Shown one piece after another: positions 6,430-15,715 of a stretch of DNA of 35,500 bases; within the stretch, counting starts at the first letter, position 1; each line of letters starts with the position of its first letter. The DNA lies in assembly GCA_030157865.1 (NCBI GenBank), contig JAOATY010000032.1, forward strand, positions 1-35,500, written 5' to 3'. The translations under genes and the position numbers were made by a program. The notes under the pieces are model-generated. The model searched no databases and was not told the origin of the DNA. It saw nothing but the letters and a program-made list of their open reading frames with translations. The stretch comes from Candidatus Nanopelagicales bacterium. GTDB taxonomy: Bacteria > Actinomycetota > Actinomycetes > S36-B12 > UBA5976.

Positions 6430-7592
6430 GAGGACTCAATGTCCCAACTAGATCCATCTTTGGAATCTTTAATTGTTACTTTCATTTCCATGAGTTGATC
6501 GCGGATTGCATCCGCATCATCCCAGCGACCACCGGCACGGGCTGCTTGGCGAGCTTGCAGCAGCGCTTCAATGTATGGTCCAACAACTGACATGATGTCG
6601 ACTTTTGGACTTGCTGCGATGTGACCTAAACGAGTTACTAACGAGTGCACTGCCGCACGGGTTTCCGTGTCGCGATCAAGTTCATCAAGATTTAGCAAGG
6701 CATCAACTGCGTCACTGACTTTTCCGGCATCGAGCAGTTCTTCAACTTGATGTGGGTCAATTTTAAACAGCGGAGCTGGTTCACCTAAAACGATAGAGCT
6801 TCCGGTGTGAGAAATGATTTCTTCGAAAGTTGCACTCTCGCCAGATGCAACGGTCCACGACTCACCATGATGACGAATCGTCATTGTGCCTCGACCAAAT
6901 ACATGTGCCGTGCGAGCATCTAAATCAAATCGAATGCCAGTGTGTTCATCAACACCGATTATGAAAACTTCTGGAGGTAGTAACGACTCCATTGTGCGAA
7001 GACGTCGCTCGCCGATGTAACAGAATCGAGTGTCATGATTTGCGCCATCTGCATTGTCGTAATGCGGAATGATTGCTGCTGGCATTCCAGTGTGACGCTC
7101 AATTAAATTCAAACCCGGTAACCAATGTGGCTCTTCGCCAACTTTGTACATTTCATAAACCGGAATTGTGTGCGAACCAGCAGTAAGTGCTGCGGCCGAA
7201 GCTAGGACCACGGTGCCATTGACAAGAACCTCATCAAAGTGCGGACTAACACCAAGTTCATGCCAAACCTTCAAGGCATATGAAGGGCTACCTGGACCAG
7301 CGAATAACCAGTCAGATTCACGGATTGCATTTACCGCTTCACCAAGCGCGGCACCGTTAACAGCCTTATTGCGCAGGGAAATGGCCTTTGGAGTTGCGCC
7401 AACCGAATGGCTGAAGAATTCAATTAACTTCTCAGTTAAATCGTCAGCGTTCTCCTGGAAGCCAAACGGGGTATCCAAGATGGTGAGTTTGAGCTGGTCA
7501 GCTTTGCCCATTGCGGCCAAGATCTGTTGGTGCGGAGTAACCATGGTTGGGCTGGTTTCCCCTGATCCCATAACCACTATTTGTCTCGACAC
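6426..7592 (-). CDS. S51-like protein fused to a cysteinyl-tRNA synthetase C-terminal-like domain
   Basis: 388 residues. The N-terminal ~260 residues resemble the cyanophycinase/S51 fold (IVVMGSGETSP, WLFAGPGSPSYAL, FIIGVDEHTGIRFD). The nucleophile elbow is degenerate: VVLASAAALTAG keeps a serine but lacks the usual G-x-S-A-G. The last ~60 residues, VGPYIEALLQARQAARAGGR followed by WDDADAIRDQLMEMKVTIKDS and WDIES, look like the C-terminal helical tail of CysRS (the CysS/YqeB C-terminal domain). The combination suggests recognition of a nucleic acid or a CysRS partner, but the function is unknown. It is the first gene of a two-gene operon diverging from ppk. Confidence 0.65.
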   Translation of the reverse strand: MSRQIVVMGSGETSPTMVTPHQQILAAMGKADQLKLTILDTPFGFQENADDLTEKLIEFFSHSVGATPKAISLRNKAVNGAALGEAVNAIRESDWLFAGPGSPSYALKVWHELGVSPHFDEVLVNGTVVLASAAALTAGSHTIPVYEMYKVGEEPHWLPGLNLIERHTGMPAAIIPHYDNADGANHDTRFCYIGERRLRTMESLLPPEVFIIGVDEHTGIRFDLDARTAHVFGRGTMTIRHHGESWTVASGESATFEEIISHTGSSIVLGEPAPLFKIDPHQVEELLDAGKVSDAVDALLNLDELDRDTETRAAVHSLVTRLGHIAASPKVDIMSVVGPYIEALLQARQAARAGGRWDDADAIRDQLMEMKVTIKDSKDGSSWDIESS

Positions 7593-7621
7593 CGCTAAAT
7601 CATCCCACTTTTGCGGTAAAT

Positions 7622-7664
7622 GTTCACCTTCTGGAAAATCTGATTTAGGAGTTGTTTACCTAAG
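7622..7664 (+). promoter_or_regulatory. Candidate PhoP (PHO) half-sites upstream of ppk
   Basis: GTTCACCTTCT at 7622-7632 matches the repeat unit seen twice before pstS, in the same orientation relative to the gene. A weaker GTTTACCTAAG lies at 7654-7664, 32 nt away, one base short of three 11-nt turns. Phosphate control of ppk is plausible but this site is imperfect. Confidence 0.3.
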
Positions 7665-7684
7665 TATGTAAGGCTTACAGAGTT

Positions 7685-9844
7685 ATGACTGATGCTTCCC
7701 AATCAGCCCCTGTGGCTACCGCCTTACCTGGCGATCGATTCCTCGATCGCGAGCTATCTTGGCTTGCCTTCAATCAAAGGGTGTTGGAGTTAGCTCAAGA
7801 TCCAGACATGGAACTTTTGGAGCGCGTCAAATACTTATCAATTTTTGCCAGCAATTTAGATGAATTCTTTATGGTGCGGGTTGCCGGACTAAAACGTCGT
7901 CTTGCCACAGGTATCGCAAAGAAAACAGTCTCTGGAATGTTGCCGACAGAAGTTCATAGTGCAGTTCTTGCTGAGAGTTACGCAGCCATGAAGCAGGCAT
8001 CCGAAACTTTTAATGACTCAGTACTTCCTGCTCTCGTAGCAAGTGGAATTGAGATTTTGCGTTGGGAAGAATTAACGACAGATGAACGCGAAGCGATGTC
8101 GATTCTTTTTGATGAACAGGTCTTTCCAGTTCTTACTCCGCTTGCGGTGGATCCATCACATCCATTCCCATACATTTCTGGTCTATCGCTGAACTTGGCC
8201 GTTGTTGTAAAGAACAAAGAGGCAGACAACGAACTATTTGCGCGCGTAAAGGTTCCGCCATCACTTCCAAGATTCATTGAAGTCTCACGGCAAAGATTTG
8301 TTCCGCTTGAAGATGTCATTGCTGGTCACTTGGACAAACTGTTTCCTGGAATGGAAGTTCTGCAAACTCACGCGTTCCGCGTAACTCGAAATGAAGAACT
8401 TGATGTTGAAGAAGATGACGCGGAAAACTTGTTACAAGCACTTGAACGAGAACTTATGCGACGCCGTTTTGGACCAGCTGTTCGTCTTGAAGTAGAAAAC
8501 TCCATTGACTCTCACGTTCTTGACCTAATCATTAGTGAACTTGGGATCGATTACAACGAGGTGTTTCGCTTAAGTGGTCCGCTTGATCACGAATCCTTAC
8601 TTGAGTTCACTCGATTAAGTCGCGACGATTTGAAGGCGCCAGTATTCATTGCTCGCACAAGTACTGCGTTGGCTGAAGTTGAAAGCTCTTCAGCACCAGA
8701 CATCTTGGATGTCATGCGCCATCGCGAAGTCTTGCTGCATCATCCTTACGATTCATTTTCAACCAGCATGCAATTGTTCCTTGAGCAAGCATCAAATGAT
8801 CCAAATGTTTTGGCCATTAAACAAACTTTGTACAGAACTTCTGGTGACTCACCAATCGTCGATGCTTTGATCAACGCAGCCGAAATGGGTAAACAGGTTC
8901 TAGCTGTTGTTGAGATCAAGGCCCGCTTCGATGAACAAAACAACATCGACTGGTCCCGAAAGCTTGAAGAAGCTGGCGTGCATGTTGTTTACGGAATCGT
9001 CGGCTTAAAGACCCACGCGAAACTTTGCCTTGTCGTTCGTAACGATGGCGGAAAACTTAATCGCTACGTTCACATTGGAACTGGAAACTACAATCCAAAA
9101 ACTGCACGCCATTATGAGGACTACGGTCTGCTAACTACAGATCCGAAAATCGGAGACGACGTAGCAAGTTTGTTTAACCACTTAAGCGGTTACGGAGTCC
9201 AAGGTGAATACAACCGTCTGATCGTTGCCCCTAAGGGTCTTCGCACAGGTTTAGTTGAGCGAATTGAACGCGAAATTGAACACGTTAAGAATGGCAAAGG
9301 CGGCCACATTCGCTTCAAGTGCAATTCGATCGTGGATGAAACAGTTATCGATGCGCTTTATCGCGCATCACAAGCTGGCGTGAAGGTCGATATCTTGGTG
9401 CGCGGTATTTGTTCTTTGCGCCCAGGCGTTGCAGGCTATTCCGAAAACATCACAGTTCGCAGTGTTCTGGGCCGATTCCTTGAGCACAGTCGGGTTTATG
9501 ACTTTGCCAATGGCGGCGATCGCGAAACTTGGATTGGCTCCCCTGACTTGATGCACCGAAATTTGGATCGTCGTGTTGAAGCTCTGGTTCGAATTGGTCC
9601 AGCTGACGCCGAATCAATCGTCGAAGTAATTGATTTGGGTATGTCCGACAACACCGCATCCTGGCATCTGCAAGCCGATGGCGACTGGGTACGTCACCAT
9701 GAGGACGAAGATGGGGAGCCATTAATCAACTACCAAGAACTATTGATAAATCGCCATCCGGTTGCGCGTTCGGCTGCTGACGCTCCAACGCCAAGGCGTA
9801 TCGATAGTTTGTTAAACAAGGTTGGACTCTTTGGCAGCCACTGA
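7685..9844 (+). CDS. ppk1: Polyphosphate kinase 1
   Basis: 719 residues, full length for PPK1. The N-terminal region contains [19 protein letters not shown], the family signature. The two phospholipase-D-like catalytic halves follow. H444 in [12 protein letters not shown] is the expected phospho-histidine, and H601 in [10 protein letters not shown] the second conserved histidine. [27 protein letters not shown] and [17 protein letters not shown] are also canonical. It reversibly transfers the gamma phosphate of ATP onto polyphosphate, usually at the inner membrane. The ATG start at 7685 follows a weak purine stretch. Candidate PHO sites lie upstream. The mutT1 gene overlaps its end, an order common in actinobacteria. 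Confidence 0.95.
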   Translation: MTDASQSAPVATALPGDRFLDRELSWLAFNQRVLELAQDPDMELLERVKYLSIFASNLDEFFMVRVAGLKRRLATGIAKKTVSGMLPTEVHSAVLAESYAAMKQASETFNDSVLPALVASGIEILRWEELTTDEREAMSILFDEQVFPVLTPLAVDPSHPFPYISGLSLNLAVVVKNKEADNELFARVKVPPSLPRFIEVSRQRFVPLEDVIAGHLDKLFPGMEVLQTHAFRVTRNEELDVEEDDAENLLQALERELMRRRFGPAVRLEVENSIDSHVLDLIISELGIDYNEVFRLSGPLDHESLLEFTRLSRDDLKAPVFIARTSTALAEVESSSAPDILDVMRHREVLLHHPYDSFSTSMQLFLEQASNDPNVLAIKQTLYRTSGDSPIVDALINAAEMGKQVLAVVEIKARFDEQNNIDWSRKLEEAGVHVVYGIVGLKTHAKLCLVVRNDGGKLNRYVHIGTGNYNPKTARHYEDYGLLTTDPKIGDDVASLFNHLSGYGVQGEYNRLIVAPKGLRTGLVERIEREIEHVKNGKGGHIRFKCNSIVDETVIDALYRASQAGVKVDILVRGICSLRPGVAGYSENITVRSVLGRFLEHSRVYDFANGGDRETWIGSPDLMHRNLDRRVEALVRIGPADAESIVEVIDLGMSDNTASWHLQADGDWVRHHEDEDGEPLINYQELLINRHPVARSAADAPTPRRIDSLLNKVGLFGSH

Positions 9845-10751
9845 CAAAATCGTTGCCGCTGGCGCTGTTGTAACTCGGAGTGGGTCAAACGGTACTGAGT
9901 ATTTACTTGTCCATCGCAGTTACCGCTCGGACTGGTCTTTTCCAAAAGGAAAAGTCGATCCAGGTGAACATGTCCTTACTGCTGCGGTTCGTGAAGTGCG
10001 TGAAGAAACTGGCTTTGCCATCGAACTTGGAATTCCTCTGCCTACCCAGACTTACAAAGTTGAGGGCAAGCTTAAGGATTCGCGCTATTGGATCGGCAAT
10101 CTGTTGGCTGGTGAATTCGTTGCAAACGATGAGGTTGATGAAATTGCCTGGCTTACTTTTGAAGAAGCAGCAAAGCGCCTGACTTATGAACATGACATCG
10201 AAGTATTGACTGCTGCTTCAGTTGCAAAACGAACATCACCGCTGATGATTCTTCGACATACGCAATCCGTGAAACGAGCTGAGTGGCTCCTTAGCGCTGA
10301 CGGCTTGGCTGAAATTGATGCCAGTCGTCCGCTCACTGCAGTTGGTCGCATGCAGGCAAACTCACTAGTTGGTGCGCTAGCTGCGTTTGGAATAAGTGAG
10401 ATTCATTCATCGGACTCCCGCCGCTGCCGAGACACTGTGGGTCCGTTTGCTACTGCTCGCAGTTTGGCAGTGAAATTGGAAAAGTCGGTAAGCGAAGAGC
10501 GACATCAGGAGCATCCAGAAAACGTTCGCACCAGAGTTTCCAAATTAGTGCGAGAACTAACACCACTAGTTTTATGTACCCATCGCCCAGTTATGCCAAC
10601 TGTTATGGATGCACTGAGTGAATACTTTGAATTGGAAAGTGAAACCAAGAAAGCTTTTGATCCCGCACTTACGCCTGGATCACTCGTTGTCTATCACCGA
10701 GATTCAACAGATCTAACAAAAGTAGTGGCTGTTGAAAGACACCTGCACTAA
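9831..10751 (+). CDS. mutT1: NUDIX hydrolase fused to histidine phosphatase (MutT1-like)
   Basis: 306 residues from TTG at 9831, which has AAGG nine bases upstream; TTG at 9822 is the longer alternative. The N-terminal half holds a complete Nudix box: G40, then E46 and R54-E-V-R-E-E-T-G-F. The C-terminal half is a histidine phosphatase (PhoE/SixA type) with ILRHTQS, where the usual RHG is RHT, and a second histidine in [10 protein letters not shown]. The same two-domain layout is found in mycobacterial MutT1, which hydrolyses 8-oxo-dGTP and diadenosine polyphosphates. The gene overlaps the ppk stop by 14 nt and is probably coupled to it. Polyphosphate synthesis and nucleotide-polyphosphate clean-up would then be coexpressed. 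Confidence 0.85.
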   Translation: MAATDKIVAAGAVVTRSGSNGTEYLLVHRSYRSDWSFPKGKVDPGEHVLTAAVREVREETGFAIELGIPLPTQTYKVEGKLKDSRYWIGNLLAGEFVANDEVDEIAWLTFEEAAKRLTYEHDIEVLTAASVAKRTSPLMILRHTQSVKRAEWLLSADGLAEIDASRPLTAVGRMQANSLVGALAAFGISEIHSSDSRRCRDTVGPFATARSLAVKLEKSVSEERHQEHPENVRTRVSKLVRELTPLVLCTHRPVMPTVMDALSEYFELESETKKAFDPALTPGSLVVYHRDSTDLTKVVAVERHLH

Positions 10752-10757
10752 ACAGGT

Positions 10758-11609
10758 TTATCCAAATCGACCGGAGATGTAATCTTCGGTACGAGAATCA
10801 CTCGGGTTTGTAAAGATCTTCGAAGTCTGATCCATTTCCACCAAGTGACCAAAGCGCTGTCCAGCATCATCGATCTTGGCGCTAAAGAACGCTGTGCGAT
10901 CCGAAACACGTGCAGCTTGCTGCATGTTGTGAGTAACGATAACTACGGTGTAATCGTTTACAAGTTCAAGCATTAGATCTTCAATCAAAGAAGTTGCGAT
11001 TGGATCAAGGGATGCACACGGCTCATCCATAAGCAAGATGTCCGGCGAAGTGGCAATTGCTCGTGCAATACATAGACGTTGTTGCTGTCCACCCGAAAGA
11101 GCAAAGCCGCTTTGGTCCAACTTGTCTTTAACTTCTGACCAAAGTCCTGCTTTGCTAAGTGCATGTTCTACTAAGTCTTCAGTTTCTGACTTGTTCAACT
11201 TCATGCCAGTTACGCGTGGGCCATAAGCGATGTTGTCGAAAATCGACTTAGGGAATGGGTTTGGCTTTTGGAAAACCATTCCGACTCTGCGACGAACTTC
11301 AATTGGATCTACCGATGGACCGTAAAGATCATGTCCTCGGTAATCAATTCCGCCAGTTACACGAGCACTTGGCACTAAGTCATTTGTGCGATTCAAGCAA
11401 CGAAGAACTGTTGATTTGCCACAACCGGAAGGACCGATAAATGCAGTGATTTGATTGGCACCGACATCAAGTGAGATGTCGCGAACGGCATGGAAGTCAC
11501 CGTAGTAAACGTTTAGGTTGCGAAGCTCCATGATTGGCTGCACTATTTCGCCTCTGGTAGATCCACCGAGATGCATACCTCGGCTTAGACCTTGGGATTC
11601 TGATGTCAT
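10758..11609 (-). CDS. pstB: Phosphate ABC transporter ATP-binding protein
   Basis: 283 residues with Walker [10 protein letters not shown] (59-67), a Q-loop in [10 protein letters not shown], the signature LSGGQQQR, Walker [14 protein letters not shown] and the H-loop [33 protein letters not shown] is diagnostic of PstB. ATG at 11609 is supported by AGGAGA about 7 nt upstream; it adds ~26 residues before the usual PstB start at [10 protein letters not shown]. It energises high-affinity phosphate uptake on the cytoplasmic side with PstA, PstC and PstS. It is the last gene of pstSCAB, nine nt after pstA. Its 3' end is only 6 nt from the convergent mutT1. Confidence 0.96.
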   Translation of the reverse strand: MTSESQGLSRGMHLGGSTRGEIVQPIMELRNLNVYYGDFHAVRDISLDVGANQITAFIGPSGCGKSTVLRCLNRTNDLVPSARVTGGIDYRGHDLYGPSVDPIEVRRRVGMVFQKPNPFPKSIFDNIAYGPRVTGMKLNKSETEDLVEHALSKAGLWSEVKDKLDQSGFALSGGQQQRLCIARAIATSPDILLMDEPCASLDPIATSLIEDLMLELVNDYTVVIVTHNMQQAARVSDRTAFFSAKIDDAGQRFGHLVEMDQTSKIFTNPSDSRTEDYISGRFG

Positions 11610-11618
11610 GGTTATCTC

Positions 11619-12503
11619 CTACCAGCGCTTCGCGAACTTATTTCGAATAAAAATTGCAACACCATTCATGCTGAGCAAAATTGCGAGCAGCAACATGCTT
11701 GTAGCTGCGGCTACTTGTTTGAATTCCTCTTGCGCAGCACTGGTCCAGCTAAAGATTTGAATTGGCATAGTTGTGAAACCGGCTAGCAAACCATTTGGAT
11801 CATAAGTAATAAAGACAAGAGCGCCAAGCAAAAGTAGCGGAGCTGCTTCACCAATGGCACGGGAAACGGCAAGAATTGTTCCAGTCGCAATACCTGGAAT
11901 AGCTGCTGGCAAAGTTTGTTTAGTCACGGTTTGCACCTCGGTTGCGCCAAGCGCAAGCGAACCATCTCGAATTTCTTGCGGGACCGCGCGTAGCGCTTCT
12001 CGAGTCGTCAGAATCACGACTGGCAAGATCAGCAGCGCTAGGGCAAGCGATCCACCGATTACAACATTCTTATTCTTCAAGCCGAGAATAGTAAGGATGC
12101 CAAGCGTCAACATGCCGTAAAGAATGGCTGGTACGGCAGCTAAGTTTTGAATGTTTAGTTCAATTACCTTGTTGTACCACTTTGAACGATCTGCAAATTC
12201 TTCAAGATAAACCGCAGCTGCAATACCAACTGGGATAGCCATAAGCGCAGTCACCGAAACGACGAACAGCGAACCTAAAATCGCCGCTCTCGCGCCTGCG
12301 TCAGCAGGAGTTGTGTTGTTGTAAGAAGTGAACAACCGCATGTCATAACGACCCCAGCCGTTCATGGCTGTTGTTACTAACAAAATAATCAAGAACAGGA
12401 AGGCAACAAACAGGCTTAGCCAAAGTACGCCAAGGAAAATGATCGACTTGAAGTTCTTTTCGTGGTTCTTGCCTTCGATTGACCAATTAGTTGCGACGCT
12501 CAT
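11619..12503 (-). CDS. pstA: Phosphate ABC transporter permease PstA
   Basis: 294 residues with about six membrane segments and a binding-protein-dependent permease domain. The cytoplasmic EAA-like loop reads GSLALGATEVQTVTKQTLPAAIPGIATG. IGEAAPLLLLGALVFI and the ending LSMNGVAIFIRNKFAKRW are PstA-typical. It forms the phosphate channel in the membrane with PstC. The start codon overlaps the pstC stop (TAATG) with a strong GGGAGG just before it, so translation is coupled. Confidence 0.95.
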   Translation of the reverse strand: MSVATNWSIEGKNHEKNFKSIIFLGVLWLSLFVAFLFLIILLVTTAMNGWGRYDMRLFTSYNNTTPADAGARAAILGSLFVVSVTALMAIPVGIAAAVYLEEFADRSKWYNKVIELNIQNLAAVPAILYGMLTLGILTILGLKNKNVVIGGSLALALLILPVVILTTREALRAVPQEIRDGSLALGATEVQTVTKQTLPAAIPGIATGTILAVSRAIGEAAPLLLLGALVFITYDPNGLLAGFTTMPIQIFSWTSAAQEEFKQVAAATSMLLLAILLSMNGVAIFIRNKFAKRW

Positions 12504-13438
12504 TAGTAGGCCTCCCGGTATCGGCGAACCAAGCGAATGCTTATGAAGTTAATAATCAAAGTCATAGTGAATAGCAACAACCCAACCGCAAACAAGGTGT
12601 CGTATTCCAAGGAACCAACGCGTGAGTCACCAAGTGCAGCGTTGGCAATAAAGCCAGTCATAGTTTGAGCACCTTCAAGCGGATTACTTGAAATGTTTGG
12701 CTTGTTGCCAGCCGCAAGAGCCACGATCATGGTCTCTCCTACTGCGCGAGAAATACCAAGAACTACTGCAGCTGCGATGCCAGAAAACGCTGCTGGGAAA
12801 ACTACGCGTAATGTCGTTTGCATTTTGTTTGCGCCAAGTGCGAATGAGCCCTGTCGCATTGCTAACGGAACTGCAGAAAGTGCATCTTCGGAAAGTGATG
12901 CAACAGTTGGAATAATCATGACGCCCATTACAAGGCCAGCAGAGAGGACACTGAAAGTTCCTACCGTCAGCCCCATCCAGTCCTTAAGTACAACTCGAGT
13001 TACGAATTCAATTGCAAAGAAGCCGTAGACAACAGTTGGAATACCAGCCAAGAGTTCAACCACTGGCTTTAAGCGACGTCGAGTCTTGTCACTTGCGTAT
13101 TCAGATAAATACATTGCCGAACCAAGTCCAAATGGAACTGCAACTAAAAGTGCAATGCCAGTTGTCCATAAAGTTCCAATCAAGAGTGGAACTACACCAT
13201 AACTTGCTGGCTTAAATCTCGGTGCCCATCGTGTTCCAGTTAAGAAATCCATGATTGGCACTTGGCGGAAAAATTCAATTGCTGGAACTAGGAGTGACCA
13301 AACAATTCCGATTGTGATCAAGACTGAAAATGCAGATGCGCTAAATAGTGTGCCGCGAATAATGCGTTCACCGATGCGTGGCGACGAGCTACGAAGTGAA
13401 AAATCACTTGTGCTTATCGATCTGCTTGAATCACTCAT
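12503..13438 (-). CDS. pstC: Phosphate ABC transporter permease PstC
   Basis: 311 residues with six predicted membrane segments. The PstC hallmark FLTGTRWAPRFKPASYGVVPLLIGT is followed by the permease loop GSFALGANKMQTTLRVVFPAAFSGI and AVGETMIVALAAGNKP. The partner of PstA in the membrane channel. A 90-110 nt gap containing a 14-bp hairpin separates it from pstS upstream, so transcription reaching pstC may be lower than that of pstS. The ATG at 13438 has no strong ribosome binding site, only distant GA-rich sequence. Confidence 0.95.
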   Translation of the reverse strand: MSDSSRSISTSDFSLRSSSPRIGERIIRGTLFSASAFSVLITIGIVWSLLVPAIEFFRQVPIMDFLTGTRWAPRFKPASYGVVPLLIGTLWTTGIALLVAVPFGLGSAMYLSEYASDKTRRRLKPVVELLAGIPTVVYGFFAIEFVTRVVLKDWMGLTVGTFSVLSAGLVMGVMIIPTVASLSEDALSAVPLAMRQGSFALGANKMQTTLRVVFPAAFSGIAAAVVLGISRAVGETMIVALAAGNKPNISSNPLEGAQTMTGFIANAALGDSRVGSLEYDTLFAVGLLLFTMTLIINFISIRLVRRYREAY

Positions 13439-13500
13439 TGCGAAGAATTCTGCACTCTCTTGTTGGTTCTTTTGGCACCTAGGTTTAGGTTACCTGACGT

Positions 13501-13539
13501 AATTTTGGCCCGGCAGGTGTATCCCGCCGGGCCAAAATT
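13501..13539 (-). terminator. Strong hairpin between pstS and pstC (attenuator or partial terminator)
   Basis: A perfect 14-bp inverted repeat (AATTTTGGCCCGGC at 13501-13514, GCCGGGCCAAAATT at 13526-13539) with an 11-nt loop, 10 nt after the pstS stop. The minus-strand 3' flank is AAAATTACG, not a long U-run, so it may act as an mRNA stabiliser or leaky terminator, giving more PstS than PstCAB. Confidence 0.65.
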
Positions 13540-13548
13540 CACCTTTAT

Positions 13549-14508
13549 TTACTTAAGTCCAGCAACTGCGGCTTCGGCAGCTGTAACTTGCTCTGGGCTT
13601 AGTGGCACGAATAGTGCCTTGGTTGTGATCGCTTCGTCATTCGCTACAAAGTACTCAGCAAAGGCAAGTACCTCTGGGCGAGCTGCAGCAGTCTTGCTTA
13701 CGTAGATGAACAAAGGACGTGAAAGCGGAGCATAAGTTCCAGCCTGTGCAGTCTCGATTGAAGGTGCAACACAACCTGCGCCACCATCAACTTCAACAGC
13801 CTTTAGCTTGTCCATGTTTTCTTCGTAGTAAGAAAGACCGAAGTATCCAAGTGCACCCTGTGCGCCTTCAACACCCTGAACGGTTACGTTGTCATCTTCT
13901 GTTGGGTTGTAGTCAGTGCGTGATGCACCTTCTTCGCCATTGATTGCCTTTGTGAAGTAATCAAAAGTTCCTGAGTCAGTTCCTGCACCGTAAAGATCTA
14001 GCGGAACATCTGGGAAGCCAGCACGAATCTGTGACCATGAAGTAATGGTGCCTTCAGCTTCTGGCGCCCACATCTTGTTTAGTTCTTCAACAGTTAGGCA
14101 AGTAGCCCAGTCATTTTCTTTGTTAACAACGATTGTCAATGCATCGTTAGCAACGATGATTTCGGTGAATTCGATTCCTGCTGCTGCACATTCAGCTGCT
14201 TCTTCATCTTTAATCGCACGTGAAGCGTTTGAGATGTCTGTTTCGCCTGCGCAGAACTTCTTGAAGCCGCCACCGGTACCGGAAGTACCAACAGAAACGT
14301 TAACGTCTGCGTTCTCGGCCTTGAATAATTCACCAGCAGCTGCAGAAAGTGGAGCCACTGTTGACGAGCCATCGATACGAATTTCAGATGAGCTGGCGGC
14401 TGGTGCTGACGCTGCGCCTTCAGTATCTGTGTTTGTGCCGCCACAAGCGGCTAGAAGTAGTGCAGCTGGGATTACTACTGCTGCTACTTTCACGTTAAAA
14501 CGAGGCAT
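13549..14508 (-). CDS. pstS: Phosphate-binding lipoprotein PstS
   Basis: 319 residues. A lipoprotein signal peptide ends at LLLAAC22, followed by a disordered Gly/Ser/Ala-rich linker. The mature protein has the PstS core: IRIDGSSTVAPLSAAAGELF, VSVGTSGTGGGFKKFCAGE and DISNASRAIKDEE, the latter two carrying phosphate-binding Ser/Arg/Asp residues. It captures phosphate outside the membrane and delivers it to PstCA. It starts at an ATG with AAGGAA upstream and is the first gene of pstSCAB. A PHO-box-like direct repeat lies about 80-100 nt before the start, so induction by phosphate limitation through PhoP is expected. PhoU, PhoR and PhoP are not in this window. Confidence 0.95.
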   Translation of the reverse strand: MPRFNVKVAAVVIPAALLLAACGGTNTDTEGAASAPAASSSEIRIDGSSTVAPLSAAAGELFKAENADVNVSVGTSGTGGGFKKFCAGETDISNASRAIKDEEAAECAAAGIEFTEIIVANDALTIVVNKENDWATCLTVEELNKMWAPEAEGTITSWSQIRAGFPDVPLDLYGAGTDSGTFDYFTKAINGEEGASRTDYNPTEDDNVTVQGVEGAQGALGYFGLSYYEENMDKLKAVEVDGGAGCVAPSIETAQAGTYAPLSRPLFIYVSKTAAARPEVLAFAEYFVANDEAITTKALFVPLSPEQVTAAEAAVAGLK

Positions 14509-14584
14509 TTGCCTGATTCCTTTCGGTAGGAGAACTTCTCACTGAGAACAAGGTATGCAAGCCGAGCAAACTGACACTTTCCTG

Positions 14585-14606
14585 AAGGTGAACACAAGGT
14601 GAACAT
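14585..14606 (-). promoter_or_regulatory. PHO box (PhoP-binding direct repeats) upstream of pstS
   Basis: AAGGTGAACAC (14585-14595) and AAGGTGAACAT (14596-14606) are 11-nt tandem repeats. Read on the minus strand they give GTTCACCTT twice at 11-nt spacing, matching the GTTCACC core of actinobacterial PHO boxes. They lie about 77 nt upstream of the pstS start codon; I see no convincing separate -35. Confidence 0.8.
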
Positions 14607-14743
14607 ATTTGGCCGTTTCTAAAGCCCTTATCAGTCCGTTTTCCTTTAAAAATACGGGCAAATTAACTGCTAGGGTCTAAATCAGATCTTGATTTTTTCA
14701 ATTTGCCCACCTTTAGAAAGCTAGATTCCAGGTTTCCTTACCA

Positions 14744-15715
14744 ATGTCTAAACATAAAAAAGTCCATGAGAAGAATCCCAAGTTGGGCTATTCCCTATAT
14801 CTGGCAGCGGCAACTTGCTGGGCATTGAACGGAACCGTATCCAAAGTGGTGCTCTTAGAGGTTGGTGACCCATTACGCGTTTCACAATTCCGTGGAACTG
14901 GCACCGCAATTATTTTGACGATCTTTGTGGCACTTACAAATCGAAAAGCATTTCGAATTAAGCCCAAAGAAGCATTACTACTAGCTGGATACGGAATCAT
15001 TGGCGTTGCGATGTGCCAGTGGTTCTACTTCGAATCAATTTCTCGCATGCCAATTACCATAAGTTTGCTAATTGAATTCATGGCGCCAATCTTTGTCGTG
15101 CTTTATGCGCGCTTTGTTATGCACGTATCAGTCAGAAATACAGTTTGGCTAGGACTTGGACTTGCAGTCGTGGGCTTGGCTTTAGTTGCTCAAGTTTGGA
15201 ATGGCTTTACGCTCGACAAACTCGGCGTGCTTTTCGCAATTGGATCTATGACCACGCTGGTGTTTATGTACCTGCTTGGTGACAAAGCTAGTCAAGGTCG
15301 CGATCCCGTCTCATTACTTATGTGGGCATTTATCTTTGCTTCAATTTTCTTCGCCGTGCTTCGTCCTTGGGGAAGTTTCCCGTGGGATTCACTTCAAGCT
15401 CAGGTAACTCCGTTTGAAGGCGGAACTGCGGTTTACCCAATCTGGCCATTCTTTGTATTTATGGTTTTGATCGGAACATTGGTGCCATATGTTTTGGTGA
15501 TCAATTCGATTCGGCACATCGGTGGACCTGGCGCCAGCATCATGGGTATGACGGAACCACCGATAGCTGCGATTGCAGCTTGGCTAGTTCTTGGCGAAAT
15601 TTTTGTTCTGATTCAGATCTTCGGTGGTCTGATCATGTTGGTAGGAATTGTGGTTGCTGAGCGCGCCCGAGAACAAGCACCACACGAAGCGCTTCCGGAA
15701 TACGAAACTGTTTAA
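14744..15715 (+). CDS. DMT-superfamily (EamA) transporter
   Basis: 323 residues with about ten membrane helices arranged as two EamA repeats (about 17-145 and 157-303). The first repeat starts GYSLYLAAATCWALNGTVSK; the second contains GTLVPYVLVINSIRHIGGPG and ASIMGMTEPPIAAIAAWLVLGE, the conserved end of DMT exporters. Such proteins usually export amino acids, metabolites or drugs, but the substrate cannot be read from sequence. The start ATG is preceded by a weak AGG. It diverges from pstS across a 235-nt region that holds the PHO box and a possible plus-strand -10 (TAGGGT near 14671). Its stop codon overlaps that of the convergent YczE-like gene. Confidence 0.85.
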   Translation: MSKHKKVHEKNPKLGYSLYLAAATCWALNGTVSKVVLLEVGDPLRVSQFRGTGTAIILTIFVALTNRKAFRIKPKEALLLAGYGIIGVAMCQWFYFESISRMPITISLLIEFMAPIFVVLYARFVMHVSVRNTVWLGLGLAVVGLALVAQVWNGFTLDKLGVLFAIGSMTTLVFMYLLGDKASQGRDPVSLLMWAFIFASIFFAVLRPWGSFPWDSLQAQVTPFEGGTAVYPIWPFFVFMVLIGTLVPYVLVINSIRHIGGPGASIMGMTEPPIAAIAAWLVLGEIFVLIQIFGGLIMLVGIVVAERAREQAPHEALPEYETV

